Positions 26,405 to 34,760 of a stretch of DNA of 58,625 bases are shown here, piece after piece (positions within the stretch are counted from its first letter, which is position 1; each line of letters begins with the position of its first letter). This DNA is from Pseudomonas sp. BN411 (lineage in GTDB: Bacteria; Pseudomonadota; Gammaproteobacteria; Pseudomonadales; Pseudomonadaceae). The stretch is taken from positions 58,515 to 117,139 of the forward strand of contig NZ_SSOM01000066.1 of the NCBI RefSeq assembly GCF_029871235.1. Reading direction: 5' to 3'. Both the position numbers and the translations under genes were made by a program. Under the pieces are notes generated by a model. The model had not been told where the DNA came from. It made no database searches and saw nothing but the letters and a program-made list of their open reading frames with translations.

Positions 26405-26929
26405 CTACTCCTTCATCCCGATCACTACCGACAGGGAGCAGTGATAGGGCATGTCGGCATGGCTGCCGGAGCACCAATTGAGGTCGTTGGAGCTTTGCGG
26501 GCGATAGAGCGGCGTGTCGCCTTCGTCGCGCTGGCAAACGCAGCGGCCGCAGCTGCTCTTGCCACAGCAGTCGTTGTAGGAGATGACGTAGTCCTTGCCG
26601 TCCGCCGGATTACGGCAGGTGCCGATCCAGGTGATGTCCGAGCGCACGGTGCCGGGCGGGCAGCTGGTCGGCGAGCCGCCGCAGCAGCCGCAGAGGAACC
26701 CGTCGATGGCGCAGTAGCGCCAGTAGTCGCAGCTGTTGGGGTCGCCCTCCTCCACCAGGCCACCGCCGGACTGGGCGAAGGCGTTGCTGCGGTACACCGG
26801 CAGCAGTGTCGCCGCGCCGGCACCGATCATCAGCGTGCCCAGTCCACCGAGAAACCCTCGACGGGAAGTGCCCCGCACGGTTCGCCGGGTGAAAAGTTCG
26901 GTGGCTTCGTCAAACCATCGGATCGCCAT
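26405..26929 (-). CDS. aauA: Aromatic amine dehydrogenase small (TTQ) subunit
   Basis: This 174-residue catalytic light chain oxidatively deaminates aromatic amines in the periplasm. A twin-arginine signal (SRRGFLGGL, residues 22-30) precedes the mature domain. Trp101 (TWIGTC) and Trp152 (NDLNWC), 51 residues apart, match the cross-linked pair of TTQ in MADH (57/108) and AADH (109/160). Asp76 (AIDG) and Asp120 (YNDCC) match the conserved catalytic and maturation Asp residues. Fourteen Cys in the mature part fit seven disulfides and the AADH type; methylamine dehydrogenase has twelve. The position after Cys164 is Ser165, where I recall a conserved Thr. It sits 2 bases after aauD. Confidence 0.92.
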   Translation of the reverse strand: MAIRWFDEATELFTRRTVRGTSRRGFLGGLGTLMIGAGAATLLPVYRSNAFAQSGGGLVEEGDPNSCDYWRYCAIDGFLCGCCGGSPTSCPPGTVRSDITWIGTCRNPADGKDYVISYNDCCGKSSCGRCVCQRDEGDTPLYRPQSSNDLNWCSGSHADMPYHCSLSVVIGMKE

Positions 26930-26931
26930 GC

Positions 26932-27561
26932 TCAGTGCACCTGCTGATAAAGGGAATGTTCGGCCGCCTGGCGCGACGCCTGCCAGGCCTGGATCGAGGG
27001 AACGCCCAGGGCCTGGGCTTCGAACAGGCTTTCCAAGTGTTCACGGGTATTGATCAGGCCGTGGGTGACCACGGTGCCGGCCGCGTCGATCAGCACGGCA
27101 TAGGGCAGCTTGCTGATCTGGTAGGCCAGGCCCACCTCACGGGACAGCAGGTAGGGGAAATCCTGCAGACGCTGGGCGGCGATGAAGGCCTCGTGGGCCG
27201 CTGTCTCACCGTCGCTGGCCAGCACGATGCGCAGCCGGGAACCCTCCTGATCGCGCACCGAGCGGAGCACTGGCAGCAGCGTCTTGCACACCGGGCAGGT
27301 CTCGGAGAGGAAGAACAGCAGGGTCGACTGGCCCCGCTCGCTGGCTCCGCCGAGGTTGATCGAGCCACCGGTGAGGCTGGGCAAGGTGAAGCGCGGCGCC
27401 GTCTCCCCGGCCTTGATGGACTTGCCGAGGGACAGGGCTCCCACCGGGCGGATGCGTTCGTGCAGCAGGCCGATCTGGCGTGCCAGGGCCCAGACGGCAA
27501 CGGCCAGGCCGAGGGTGGTCAGCCAGGAGAAAAGGCTGGAGATCATCAGTGCATGTGTCAT
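26932..27561 (-). CDS. aauD: MauD-like thioredoxin-fold protein for small-subunit maturation
   Basis: This 209-residue protein has an N-terminal membrane anchor (about residues 5-25) and a periplasmic thioredoxin-like domain. The redox motif is ETCPVCK (CxxC). MauD and AauD proteins help form or isomerise the many disulfides of the quinoprotein small subunit. ATG at 27561 overlaps the aauE stop (ATGA), so the long upstream in-frame extension is not used. The gene lies directly before aauA, the known arrangement. Function is assigned by family and context. Confidence 0.9.
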   Translation of the reverse strand: MTHALMISSLFSWLTTLGLAVAVWALARQIGLLHERIRPVGALSLGKSIKAGETAPRFTLPSLTGGSINLGGASERGQSTLLFFLSETCPVCKTLLPVLRSVRDQEGSRLRIVLASDGETAAHEAFIAAQRLQDFPYLLSREVGLAYQISKLPYAVLIDAAGTVVTHGLINTREHLESLFEAQALGVPSIQAWQASRQAAEHSLYQQVH

Positions 27562-28127
27562 GGCTCGATCAACTCTTGCAGGGAAGTACGATTGGCAATC
27601 AGCAGGTTCGCCAGCAGATAGAAAGCCAGGCCGCTGAGAACGGCGCCGGCCAAGGTGATGGCGTCGAACCACACCAGGGGACGGCTCTGCGCCGGCAGCA
27701 GCAGGTTGAGGGCAGGCAGCAGCAGTACCAGGTTGCGCCACACCAGGCCCCGGCTCGGCGCCTGGGGCCGGCCGCCCCAATGGCAGCCGCAATCCTCGAT
27801 GGCCGCTCCGCGCCGCGCGCCCAGGGCGAGCACCACGGCATAGAGCGCCAGCAACAACACGGCAGGCAGCACCATCAGGGGCAACCAGGGGCTCATCAGC
27901 ACGCCGGCGGCTGCAAGCAGCTCGAGGGTCGGCGCCAGCACCCTGAGCAGGCCTTGTGCACGCCCCATCAGATGCCCGCCAAAAGCGGTTCCGTAGCCCT
28001 CAAGCACCCGAGCGAAACCCTGGCCATCGCGCAACTTGTGCAGTCCCGCAGAGCCCAGCAGCAACGCCAGGCCGCCTGCGCAGGCGAAGTGGACCAAGGG
28101 GTCCTGGAGAAAGGCCGCGATCACCAT
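27558..28127 (-). CDS. aauE: MauE-like membrane protein for small-subunit maturation
   Basis: This 189-residue integral membrane protein of the MauE/DoxX-like group has about four or five hydrophobic segments. A Cys pair lies in EDCGCHWGG. MauE acts with MauD in export or disulfide formation of the dehydrogenase small subunit, in a DsbB/DsbD-like manner. The first in-frame ATG consistent with a membrane protein (MVIAAFLQDPLVHFA) is at 28127 and overlaps the end of aauB by 7 bases. The much longer upstream frame is a shadow of aauB. Confidence 0.88.
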   Translation of the reverse strand: MVIAAFLQDPLVHFACAGGLALLLGSAGLHKLRDGQGFARVLEGYGTAFGGHLMGRAQGLLRVLAPTLELLAAAGVLMSPWLPLMVLPAVLLLALYAVVLALGARRGAAIEDCGCHWGGRPQAPSRGLVWRNLVLLLPALNLLLPAQSRPLVWFDAITLAGAVLSGLAFYLLANLLIANRTSLQELIEP

Positions 28128-29341
28128 GGCGCCACCACGTTCATGAATCCCAGGGGAATGTCGCCGACGCTGCGCAGGTGCTTGCCGCTGTCGGCGTCGT
28201 AGAGGTTGATGCCCTGGCGCAGCAACGGTCCCAGCCCGGTCTCGCCCTCGGTCAGGTAGATCCAGGTGGTGAACAGCGACGGCATGGGCACCAGCCAGTC
28301 GAGGCTGTAGAGACGCGGCTGCTCGCCCTGGCTGACGCCGATGGCGGTGCTCTGCTCCTTCAACTCGACGCGCGCCAACCGCTGTTGCGTGGCGATGTCG
28401 AAGACCCAGACCTCGGTGCCCGGCTTCTGGTAGTTCTCCGGCTTGTCCTGGTGCATCAGCACGAACAGCCGCCCGCTGCGTTCGTGCAGCGCGGTGCCGT
28501 GGTTGCCCGCCACGCCCCAGCCATCGGCACGCTCCTGGTCGCTGACCAGGGACCACTGCCGGGTGGTCTCGACGCCCTCGGCGTTCATGCGGATGCCATA
28601 GGCGTGGTTCTGTTGGGAGACGAAGTACCAGGTATCGCCCTGGCGCACCCCGGTGGTGAGGATCAGGTCCTTGAGCGGATCGAAGGCCGGCGTGGTGCGG
28701 GATTGCACGCGGACCTGTCCGGCATCGTCGAGGCTGAGGTGGAAGAAGCCGCCGTTGCCGCAGATGGCGTAGAAGTCGCGCGGTCCCGCCGGGTAGATGG
28801 ACGCGCAGCCCGGCGTCGCGACTTCGCCGACGAAGCGGTGGGACTCCAGGTCGACGATGGAAATGGATTGGGCCGGGGTGAAGTTGAGCACCAGCAGGAA
28901 GCGCTCGTCGTCCGACAGGACGCTGATTCCCGTGGAGATCAGCGCCGTCATGCGCTTGGCGGGAATGCCGATCTCCTGCTTAGGGCTCAGGGTGTGGGCG
29001 TCATACACCGTCACCACGTCCGAGCGGGTACCGCGTACGCCCCGGCTGAAGAAGATCTCGGTGGCATAGAGCTCGTCGCGCTTGCGGGAGAAGACCAGGC
29101 CGTTGGACCACATGCCGGTGTTCAGCACGCCGAGATTGCGGCCGTCGTCGGCGAACAGATAGGCGCGCCCGTCCACCATATTGGGAGCGTTGCTGCCCCA
29201 GATCCAGAACCAGTCCTGCTCCTTGTGGTCACCCAGCACTTGCACATGGGCCTGTTCCGGTTGGAACGTCGCCACGGCGGGTAGCGCCAGGACGGCCAGC
29301 GACAGGCCGCACAGCAGGTTTCGTAATGAAGGCTTCAGCAT
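28121..29341 (-). CDS. aauB: Aromatic amine dehydrogenase large subunit
   Basis: This 406-residue heavy chain of the TTQ amine dehydrogenase is a seven-bladed beta-propeller in the family. A signal peptide ends near LPAVATF. Family-typical stretches include DWFWIWGSNAPNMVDGRAYL, TEIFFSRGVRGTRSDVV and WLVPMPSLFTTWIYLTEG. It carries no cofactor but shapes the substrate channel and the docking surface for the electron acceptor. ATG at 29341 is preceded by GGAAC; the upstream in-frame ATG at 29413 would add a non-signal extension. It starts the aauBEDA block, 116 bases after the YCF48-like gene. Confidence 0.9.
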   Translation of the reverse strand: MLKPSLRNLLCGLSLAVLALPAVATFQPEQAHVQVLGDHKEQDWFWIWGSNAPNMVDGRAYLFADDGRNLGVLNTGMWSNGLVFSRKRDELYATEIFFSRGVRGTRSDVVTVYDAHTLSPKQEIGIPAKRMTALISTGISVLSDDERFLLVLNFTPAQSISIVDLESHRFVGEVATPGCASIYPAGPRDFYAICGNGGFFHLSLDDAGQVRVQSRTTPAFDPLKDLILTTGVRQGDTWYFVSQQNHAYGIRMNAEGVETTRQWSLVSDQERADGWGVAGNHGTALHERSGRLFVLMHQDKPENYQKPGTEVWVFDIATQQRLARVELKEQSTAIGVSQGEQPRLYSLDWLVPMPSLFTTWIYLTEGETGLGPLLRQGINLYDADSGKHLRSVGDIPLGFMNVVAPW

Positions 29342-29457
29342 AGGGTTGTTCCGATGGCTTGGATTGAGGGCCCGGCAAGCAGCGCCGAGCCTGCAGTCTA
29401 GGGATGGCGCCACGGCGCAGGCTTGGCTGGCCGCGTCACCCCGTTTGGCATCTGGCG

Positions 29458-30423
29458 TCAGGGCTGCGGACGTGTGCCGCTCTCCTGGGGCAGCACACCC
29501 GAAGGACCGAACAGCAGCAGGCTGCCGCTGGCCAAGGGCGCCAGCGCTGCCAGGTTCAGGCGATCTTCCCGGATCGTCGCGGTGAACCGTCCTACCCCGG
29601 GGTCTGACAGGCCCACCAACCCGCCATTGCCGGCCAGCGCCACACGGCCATCGGGCAGTTGTGCAATGGCGGTGATGGCTTCCTCGCTGCCACTGTCCAG
29701 TTCGTGCCAGCTCTCACCCAGGTCGTCGCTTCGCAGCACCCGGCCGCTCATGCCGGCCAGCAGCAGCCGGCCATCGCGCAGGCCAAGCCCGGTCCACAGC
29801 GAGCCGCTGGCGCCGGTATCGAGAAGCTGCCAGGTGGCACCGCCATCCAGGGAGCGGTAGGCGTTGCCCATCTCGGCAGCGATGAACAGACTGCCTTTCG
29901 GTCCGGGAAAGAGGTGGTTGAGGTGATAGTCGTCACCGTCGGCGCTGACCGTCAGGCGCTGCCAACTGCGGCCGCCATCACGAGTCTCGGCCGCGTAGCC
30001 GTAGGCGCCGGTGACAATGCCGTGCAGGGCGTTTTCGAACCACACCGAGAGCAATACCGGCTGGCCTTCCAGGCGCGCCTGCAGGTCCCAGGTTTCGCCA
30101 GCGTCAGCGGTGTGCAACACCAGGCCACCATGGCCCACCGCCCAGCCCTGCCGGGCATCGGCGAAGCTCAGCGCGGTGAGCAGACCGTCCACCGGCACGC
30201 TCCTGGCCTGGCGCCAGGCCTGGCCGTCATCGGACAGCACCACCACACCGTGGTCACCCAAGGCTGCCAGCCGCTGACCGGCCTGGGCCACCGCCACCAA
30301 GGGCGCTCGTTGCGGTTCGGCCAACTGCATGGCCGGCGCGCTGTCCTCGGCGGCGTGCAGCATGCCGGTGGCGGCCAGGAGCAGAACCGCCAACGGCAGG
30401 CGCAGGGAATGGATTGCGGACAT
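29458..30423 (-). CDS. YCF48/BNR-repeat beta-propeller protein
   Basis: This 321-residue exported protein has a signal peptide ending near GMLHA and a predicted propeller. It contains repeated SxDxGxTW-type Asp-box motifs (TADAGETW, TRDGGRSW, SLDGGATW, SDDLGESW). The fold is shared with photosystem II assembly factor YCF48/HCF136, but plant-like function is not implied. In proteobacteria such proteins commonly sit with MMPL permease, DUF1302 and DUF1329 genes, exactly as here. It could be a periplasmic scaffold for the permease or for quinoprotein assembly. That role is inference. Confidence 0.8.
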   Translation of the reverse strand: MSAIHSLRLPLAVLLLAATGMLHAAEDSAPAMQLAEPQRAPLVAVAQAGQRLAALGDHGVVVLSDDGQAWRQARSVPVDGLLTALSFADARQGWAVGHGGLVLHTADAGETWDLQARLEGQPVLLSVWFENALHGIVTGAYGYAAETRDGGRSWQRLTVSADGDDYHLNHLFPGPKGSLFIAAEMGNAYRSLDGGATWQLLDTGASGSLWTGLGLRDGRLLLAGMSGRVLRSDDLGESWHELDSGSEEAITAIAQLPDGRVALAGNGGLVGLSDPGVGRFTATIREDRLNLAALAPLASGSLLLFGPSGVLPQESGTRPQP

Positions 30424-30438
30424 CGGGCGTCCTCCTCT

Positions 30439-32799
30439 TCAGTGCGCGACCAGGGGCGCGCGCACCGGCCCCCGTCGCGGAATCAGGGTGTCCAGCATCA
30501 CGGCAATGGCCGGCAGCAGGGTGATGGCCATGATCATGTTGACCATGAACATGAAGGTGAGCAGCAGGCCCATGTCGGCCTGGAACTTCAGCGCCGAGAA
30601 GGACCAGGTGGCGACCCCCACCGACAGGGTGAGCGCGGTGAACACCGTGGCCACACCCACTTCGCGAAGCGCCTGCTTGAAGGCGCTGACGATGTCCTGG
30701 CCCTCGGCGAGATGCATCTGCAGGCGGTTATAGATGTAGAACGCGTAATCCACGCCAATGCCCACGGCGAGCACCATCACCGGCAGGGTTGCGACGGTCA
30801 GGCCGATGTCCAGCTCCTTCATGAACCAGTAGCCGAGGAAGGTGGCCAGGGTCAGCGGCAGGCAGCAGGCAACCATTGCTCGCCAGTCGCGGTACACCAG
30901 GAACACCAGCAGCAGGATGGTCAGGTACACGTAGAGCATCATCGGCAGCTCGGAGCTTTCCACCACCTCATTGGTGGCGGCCTGCACGCCCGCATTGCCG
31001 CTGGCCAGGCGCACCGTCACGCCCTCAAGCCCATGCTCGGCGCGGTAGCGCTCCACCGCCTGCACCACCCGCTTCAGGGTGCTGGCCTTGTGGTCGGCCA
31101 GGTACAGGTTGACCGGCAGCAGGGTGCAGTTGGCGTTGTACAGGCGCAGGGCCTCGGGCACCTGGCGCACCGCTTCGCCCAGGGACAATTCGTCCATCGG
31201 CAATGCCGCCCACTTGGGGTTGCCCTCGTTGACGCCGGAAGCCGAGAGCTTGGTCAGGGCCGGCAAGGACTGGGCCGAGAGCACGCCCGGCACGTTGCCG
31301 AGGTACCAGGTCAGGCGGTCCACATAGCGCATCACATCGTGCCGGTAGCAACCGCCCTCGGGGGTTTCCACGGCCACTGTGAACAGATCCAGCCCCAGGG
31401 CGAAATGGTTGACCACGCTTTCCACGTCCTGGTTGTAGCGCGAATCGGCGTGCAGTTCCGGGGCTCCGGGAAGCACATGGCCAACATGGCGCCCCTGGCT
31501 CTGCCACACGGCCAGCGCCATGAGCACCAGGCACAGCGCGCCGCCGATTGCAGCATTGCGTGGTTCGGCGATACGGCCGAGGCGGACCATGGCGTTGTCG
31601 CGCCAGTGGCGCAGGCGTTCCACGCGCGCCACATAAGCGGCATCGAAGCGGAAGTAGCTAGCCAGCACCGGCAGCATGATCAGGTTGGTGACGATCTTGT
31701 AGGCCACACCCACCGAGGCGGTGATAGCCAGCTCGCGGATCATCGGGATGGGCACCAGCACCAGGGTGGCGAAACCGACGAAGGCAGTGATCAGTGCCAG
31801 GGTGCCTGGAATCAGCAGACCACCAAAACTGCGCCGGGCCGCCGTCATGCCATCGGCACCGGCGCAGACTTCCCTGGAGATGAAGTTGACCTGCTGCACG
31901 CCGTGGGACACGCCGATGGCGAACACCAGGAACGGCACCAGGATCGCCAGGGGGTCCAGGCCGTAGCCCAGCAAGGTCAGGGTGCCGAACTGCCAGACCA
32001 CCGATACCAGGGAGCAGAACAGCGGCAGGAAGGTCAGCACCCAGGAGCGCGTGTACCAGTAGACGGCCAGTGCCGTGAGTACGAACGCCAGCGCGAAGAA
32101 GCCCACCACACTCTTGGCGCCAGCGCCGATGTCCCCCATCTGCTTGGCGAAGCCGATGATCTGCACCTCGTAGTCGGCGTCGGAGTACTTGGCGCGCACC
32201 TCGTCTTCGAGCCGCTGGCTGAACGCCAGATAATTCAGGCGCTGGCCAGTCTGAGGGTCCGGGTCCGCCAGCTCGGCCACCACCATCGCGCCGGAATGAT
32301 CGTTGGCCACCAGGCTACCGACGAAGCCGCCGATGATGGTGCGTTCGCGGATTCCCGCGATGGCCTGGTCATTGAGGGTGCCGACGGTGACATCGCCGCC
32401 GACCACATCCTCGGCCTTCATGCCCTCCTCGGTGATCTGCACCGCACGGGTGTTCGGCGTCCAGAGCGACGTCACGCTACGACGGTCGATGCCGGGCAGG
32501 AAGAACAGGGTCTGGGTCAGGTCGTACAGGCGGGTCATCGCCTGCTTGTTCCAGATGTCGCCCTGCTTGGCGTGCAGCACCACGATGACGCGGTTGGCGC
32601 CGAACAGGACGTCGCGGTACTGGTTGAAGGTCTTGATGAATGCATGCTGCTGCGGCAGCTGCTTGTCGAAACCAGCCGACATTTCCAGGCGCATGGCGAA
32701 CAGGCCCATGACCAGGGTGATCATGGCCAGTACGCCAAGGGTCGCCAGGCGATGGCGGAAGAAAAAGCGCTCGAGCGCCCACACGAGTGAAGCCAACAT
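30439..32799 (-). CDS. MMPL/RND-superfamily permease
   Basis: This 786-residue inner-membrane protein has two repeated halves, each with one helix, a large periplasmic loop and a five-helix sterol-sensing-like bundle. Motifs such as VLAVGIGVDYAFYIYNRLQ and VFAIGVSHGVQQVN mark the transmembrane-4 and -10 regions. MMPL/HpnN-type permeases move lipids or hydrophobic compounds and need no adaptor; none is encoded nearby. GAGG before ATG at 32799 favours this start. It sits between the DUF1302 gene and the propeller gene on the same strand. The cargo is unknown. Confidence 0.85.
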   Translation of the reverse strand: MLASLVWALERFFFRHRLATLGVLAMITLVMGLFAMRLEMSAGFDKQLPQQHAFIKTFNQYRDVLFGANRVIVVLHAKQGDIWNKQAMTRLYDLTQTLFFLPGIDRRSVTSLWTPNTRAVQITEEGMKAEDVVGGDVTVGTLNDQAIAGIRERTIIGGFVGSLVANDHSGAMVVAELADPDPQTGQRLNYLAFSQRLEDEVRAKYSDADYEVQIIGFAKQMGDIGAGAKSVVGFFALAFVLTALAVYWYTRSWVLTFLPLFCSLVSVVWQFGTLTLLGYGLDPLAILVPFLVFAIGVSHGVQQVNFISREVCAGADGMTAARRSFGGLLIPGTLALITAFVGFATLVLVPIPMIRELAITASVGVAYKIVTNLIMLPVLASYFRFDAAYVARVERLRHWRDNAMVRLGRIAEPRNAAIGGALCLVLMALAVWQSQGRHVGHVLPGAPELHADSRYNQDVESVVNHFALGLDLFTVAVETPEGGCYRHDVMRYVDRLTWYLGNVPGVLSAQSLPALTKLSASGVNEGNPKWAALPMDELSLGEAVRQVPEALRLYNANCTLLPVNLYLADHKASTLKRVVQAVERYRAEHGLEGVTVRLASGNAGVQAATNEVVESSELPMMLYVYLTILLLVFLVYRDWRAMVACCLPLTLATFLGYWFMKELDIGLTVATLPVMVLAVGIGVDYAFYIYNRLQMHLAEGQDIVSAFKQALREVGVATVFTALTLSVGVATWSFSALKFQADMGLLLTFMFMVNMIMAITLLPAIAVMLDTLIPRRGPVRAPLVAH

Positions 32800-32886
32800 G
32801 GAATGCCTCGATTCAACGCAAGCCACAGGTGACGGACCGGGTCCGGAACGGCTCCGGCCGGCTCGCCACTTGCAGCCACCGCTGGG

Positions 32887-34740
32887 TTAGAACGAGTAGG
32901 AAAGGTTGCCGCTGAGGAAGTCGCGGTCAGCCATCAGGTTGTTGCCGCCGCCACCCCAGTACTGCACCCACTGCAAACCGCCCTTCCAGCGGTCGCGGTA
33001 GTTGAACAGCAAGGAGGTGGTGAGCGACTTGCGCCCCTCGACGAAGGGCATCGCGTTGGGCGTGGTGCCGTTCACGTCGTGGCTGAAATCCAGCTGGGGC
33101 GTGACGGTGATGCCGGTGCCGAACAGGTCGGGGTAGTTGATGCCGATCTCGGCGACGTAGCCCCAGGAGGTCTTGTCCGGCAGCGAGTAGTCCGGCAGGA
33201 AGTACGGTGTCCTGCCCGAGGTATCCAGGTCCGGGTAATGGGCAACCACCGCTTCGGCCAGGATTAAACCGTCGGAGGCGCCCAGCGCACTCGGGATGAA
33301 ACCCAGCGGGTCGTTGGCGGAGAAGGTGTAGGTGGCGTTGAGATCGGCCTGCCACTTCTTCTCCTCGACGAAGCCATTGTGTACGCCGGTGTCGAACACG
33401 CTGAACTTGTTGAAGGCGCCTGTGAAGGCCTGGCCGAAGGGCACGGTGGGGTCGATGCCGACGCTGTCGTTGGGCCGATAGGACAGCTCGCCCGCCACGG
33501 CCACCGGGCCCACCATGGTGTTCATCGACAGGCCGAAGAGGTCCTTGTCTTCGCCGTAGTTGATGAAGAAGTTGTCCACCACCAGGTTGTCCGGGTTGGA
33601 CAGCGCGGTGTAGCCGACGAAGGGCAACTTGTCGTGGTAGCGCTGGTAGTAGAACCCGAACTCGGTCTCGATGGATTCTGCGGTCCAGCGCAGCGCCACG
33701 CCGTACTGGCCGCTGTTCTTCGCCTCACGCTCGCCGCCATAGGGAATAGCCAGGCCGTTGGCCACCAGGGTGGCCTCGTCCAGGCCGCTGATCAGCGGAT
33801 CGCCGCAATGCCCGGTGGGCGTGGCGGCGGCGCAGGTCCCCGCGCCGAGGATGCCGTCCACATAGCCGCTGGGGTAGAAGATGGGCCGGCGCCCCTCCCC
33901 CACCACATCCGCGGTGGAGAAGTAGGTGCCGACCGGGTCCACGCTGTAGGCATTCCACTTGAACTGGTAGTACGCCTCCAGGCTCAGGGTGTCGGTCAGC
34001 CCCAGGTTGAATGAGGCCATCGGGGCGGGAATGAAGACTTCCTTCAGCTGGGTGCCGGGGGTGTGGTACTTGGGCAGGCTGAGGGCGTTGATCTGGTTGA
34101 TGCCGCCCTGCATGAAGATTTCTTCGCCCCAACTGATCACCTGGTTGCCCACCTTGACCTTGGCCGGCATGTCGCCGACGTCGAAGCTCTTGGCCACCCA
34201 CAGGTCCAGCAGATCGAGGCGTTCGGTCGCGTCGCGCTCGGCCTGGTCATCCAGTTCGGTTCGGCGCGTGTCGTCCATCTTGAAATCCTTGGCCCAGGCG
34301 ACCCGGCCCAGGGCGCTCCAGCCATTGCCGAACTTCAGGCTCAGCTCATGGGTGCCCTTCACCACATGGGAAAACACGTCGTGCTTGTGGTAGTTCAGGT
34401 TGCCGTCATCGGCGTTGCTGTAGTTGATATCGGCATTGGCATAACCGTTACCCCGCGACAGGTTGTAGAAGCGGCCGAGCTCATTGCTGGTGCCATTGTT
34501 GCAACCCCCACTGTCACCGCCGAGCAGGTGGCAGTCCGGCGACTCCAGGCGTGTGGCGAAGCCATAGCTGAGGGTGGAGTCGAAGCTGCCCGAGACGCCA
34601 TCGTCCGAGCCGAACGTGAAGGCATGGCCTTGTGGCGTCCACAGCAGGCCCGAGGCGGTCATCACGGCCAACGTCAGCAGATTGCGGGCGCACGGAGTTC
34701 CCTGCAGTGCCGGGGCACCGCACTTCTTGTTGTTGTTCAT
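32887..34740 (-). CDS. DUF1302-family outer-membrane protein
   Basis: This 617-residue protein is of the DUF1302 family and is predicted to be a large outer-membrane beta-barrel. A long N-terminal signal region ends near TPQGHA, and the mature start is FTFGSDDGVSGSFDSTLSYG. It ends with a barrel strand and terminal Phe (GNLSYSF). GGAGA precedes ATG at 34740. DUF1302 genes are nearly always paired with DUF1329, here 20 bases upstream. They recur near degradation genes for hydrophobic compounds, suggesting uptake or export. No experimental role is assumed. Confidence 0.85.
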   Translation of the reverse strand: MNNNKKCGAPALQGTPCARNLLTLAVMTASGLLWTPQGHAFTFGSDDGVSGSFDSTLSYGFATRLESPDCHLLGGDSGGCNNGTSNELGRFYNLSRGNGYANADINYSNADDGNLNYHKHDVFSHVVKGTHELSLKFGNGWSALGRVAWAKDFKMDDTRRTELDDQAERDATERLDLLDLWVAKSFDVGDMPAKVKVGNQVISWGEEIFMQGGINQINALSLPKYHTPGTQLKEVFIPAPMASFNLGLTDTLSLEAYYQFKWNAYSVDPVGTYFSTADVVGEGRRPIFYPSGYVDGILGAGTCAAATPTGHCGDPLISGLDEATLVANGLAIPYGGEREAKNSGQYGVALRWTAESIETEFGFYYQRYHDKLPFVGYTALSNPDNLVVDNFFINYGEDKDLFGLSMNTMVGPVAVAGELSYRPNDSVGIDPTVPFGQAFTGAFNKFSVFDTGVHNGFVEEKKWQADLNATYTFSANDPLGFIPSALGASDGLILAEAVVAHYPDLDTSGRTPYFLPDYSLPDKTSWGYVAEIGINYPDLFGTGITVTPQLDFSHDVNGTTPNAMPFVEGRKSLTTSLLFNYRDRWKGGLQWVQYWGGGGNNLMADRDFLSGNLSYSF

Positions 34741-34760
34741 CGAGAGTGTCTCCGGGCCGA

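Noticed and set aside
29659-32790. Long plus-strand frame opposite the propeller and MMPL genes
   Set aside because: Composition is that of an antisense shadow, and both minus-strand genes have signal or membrane segments and family motifs.
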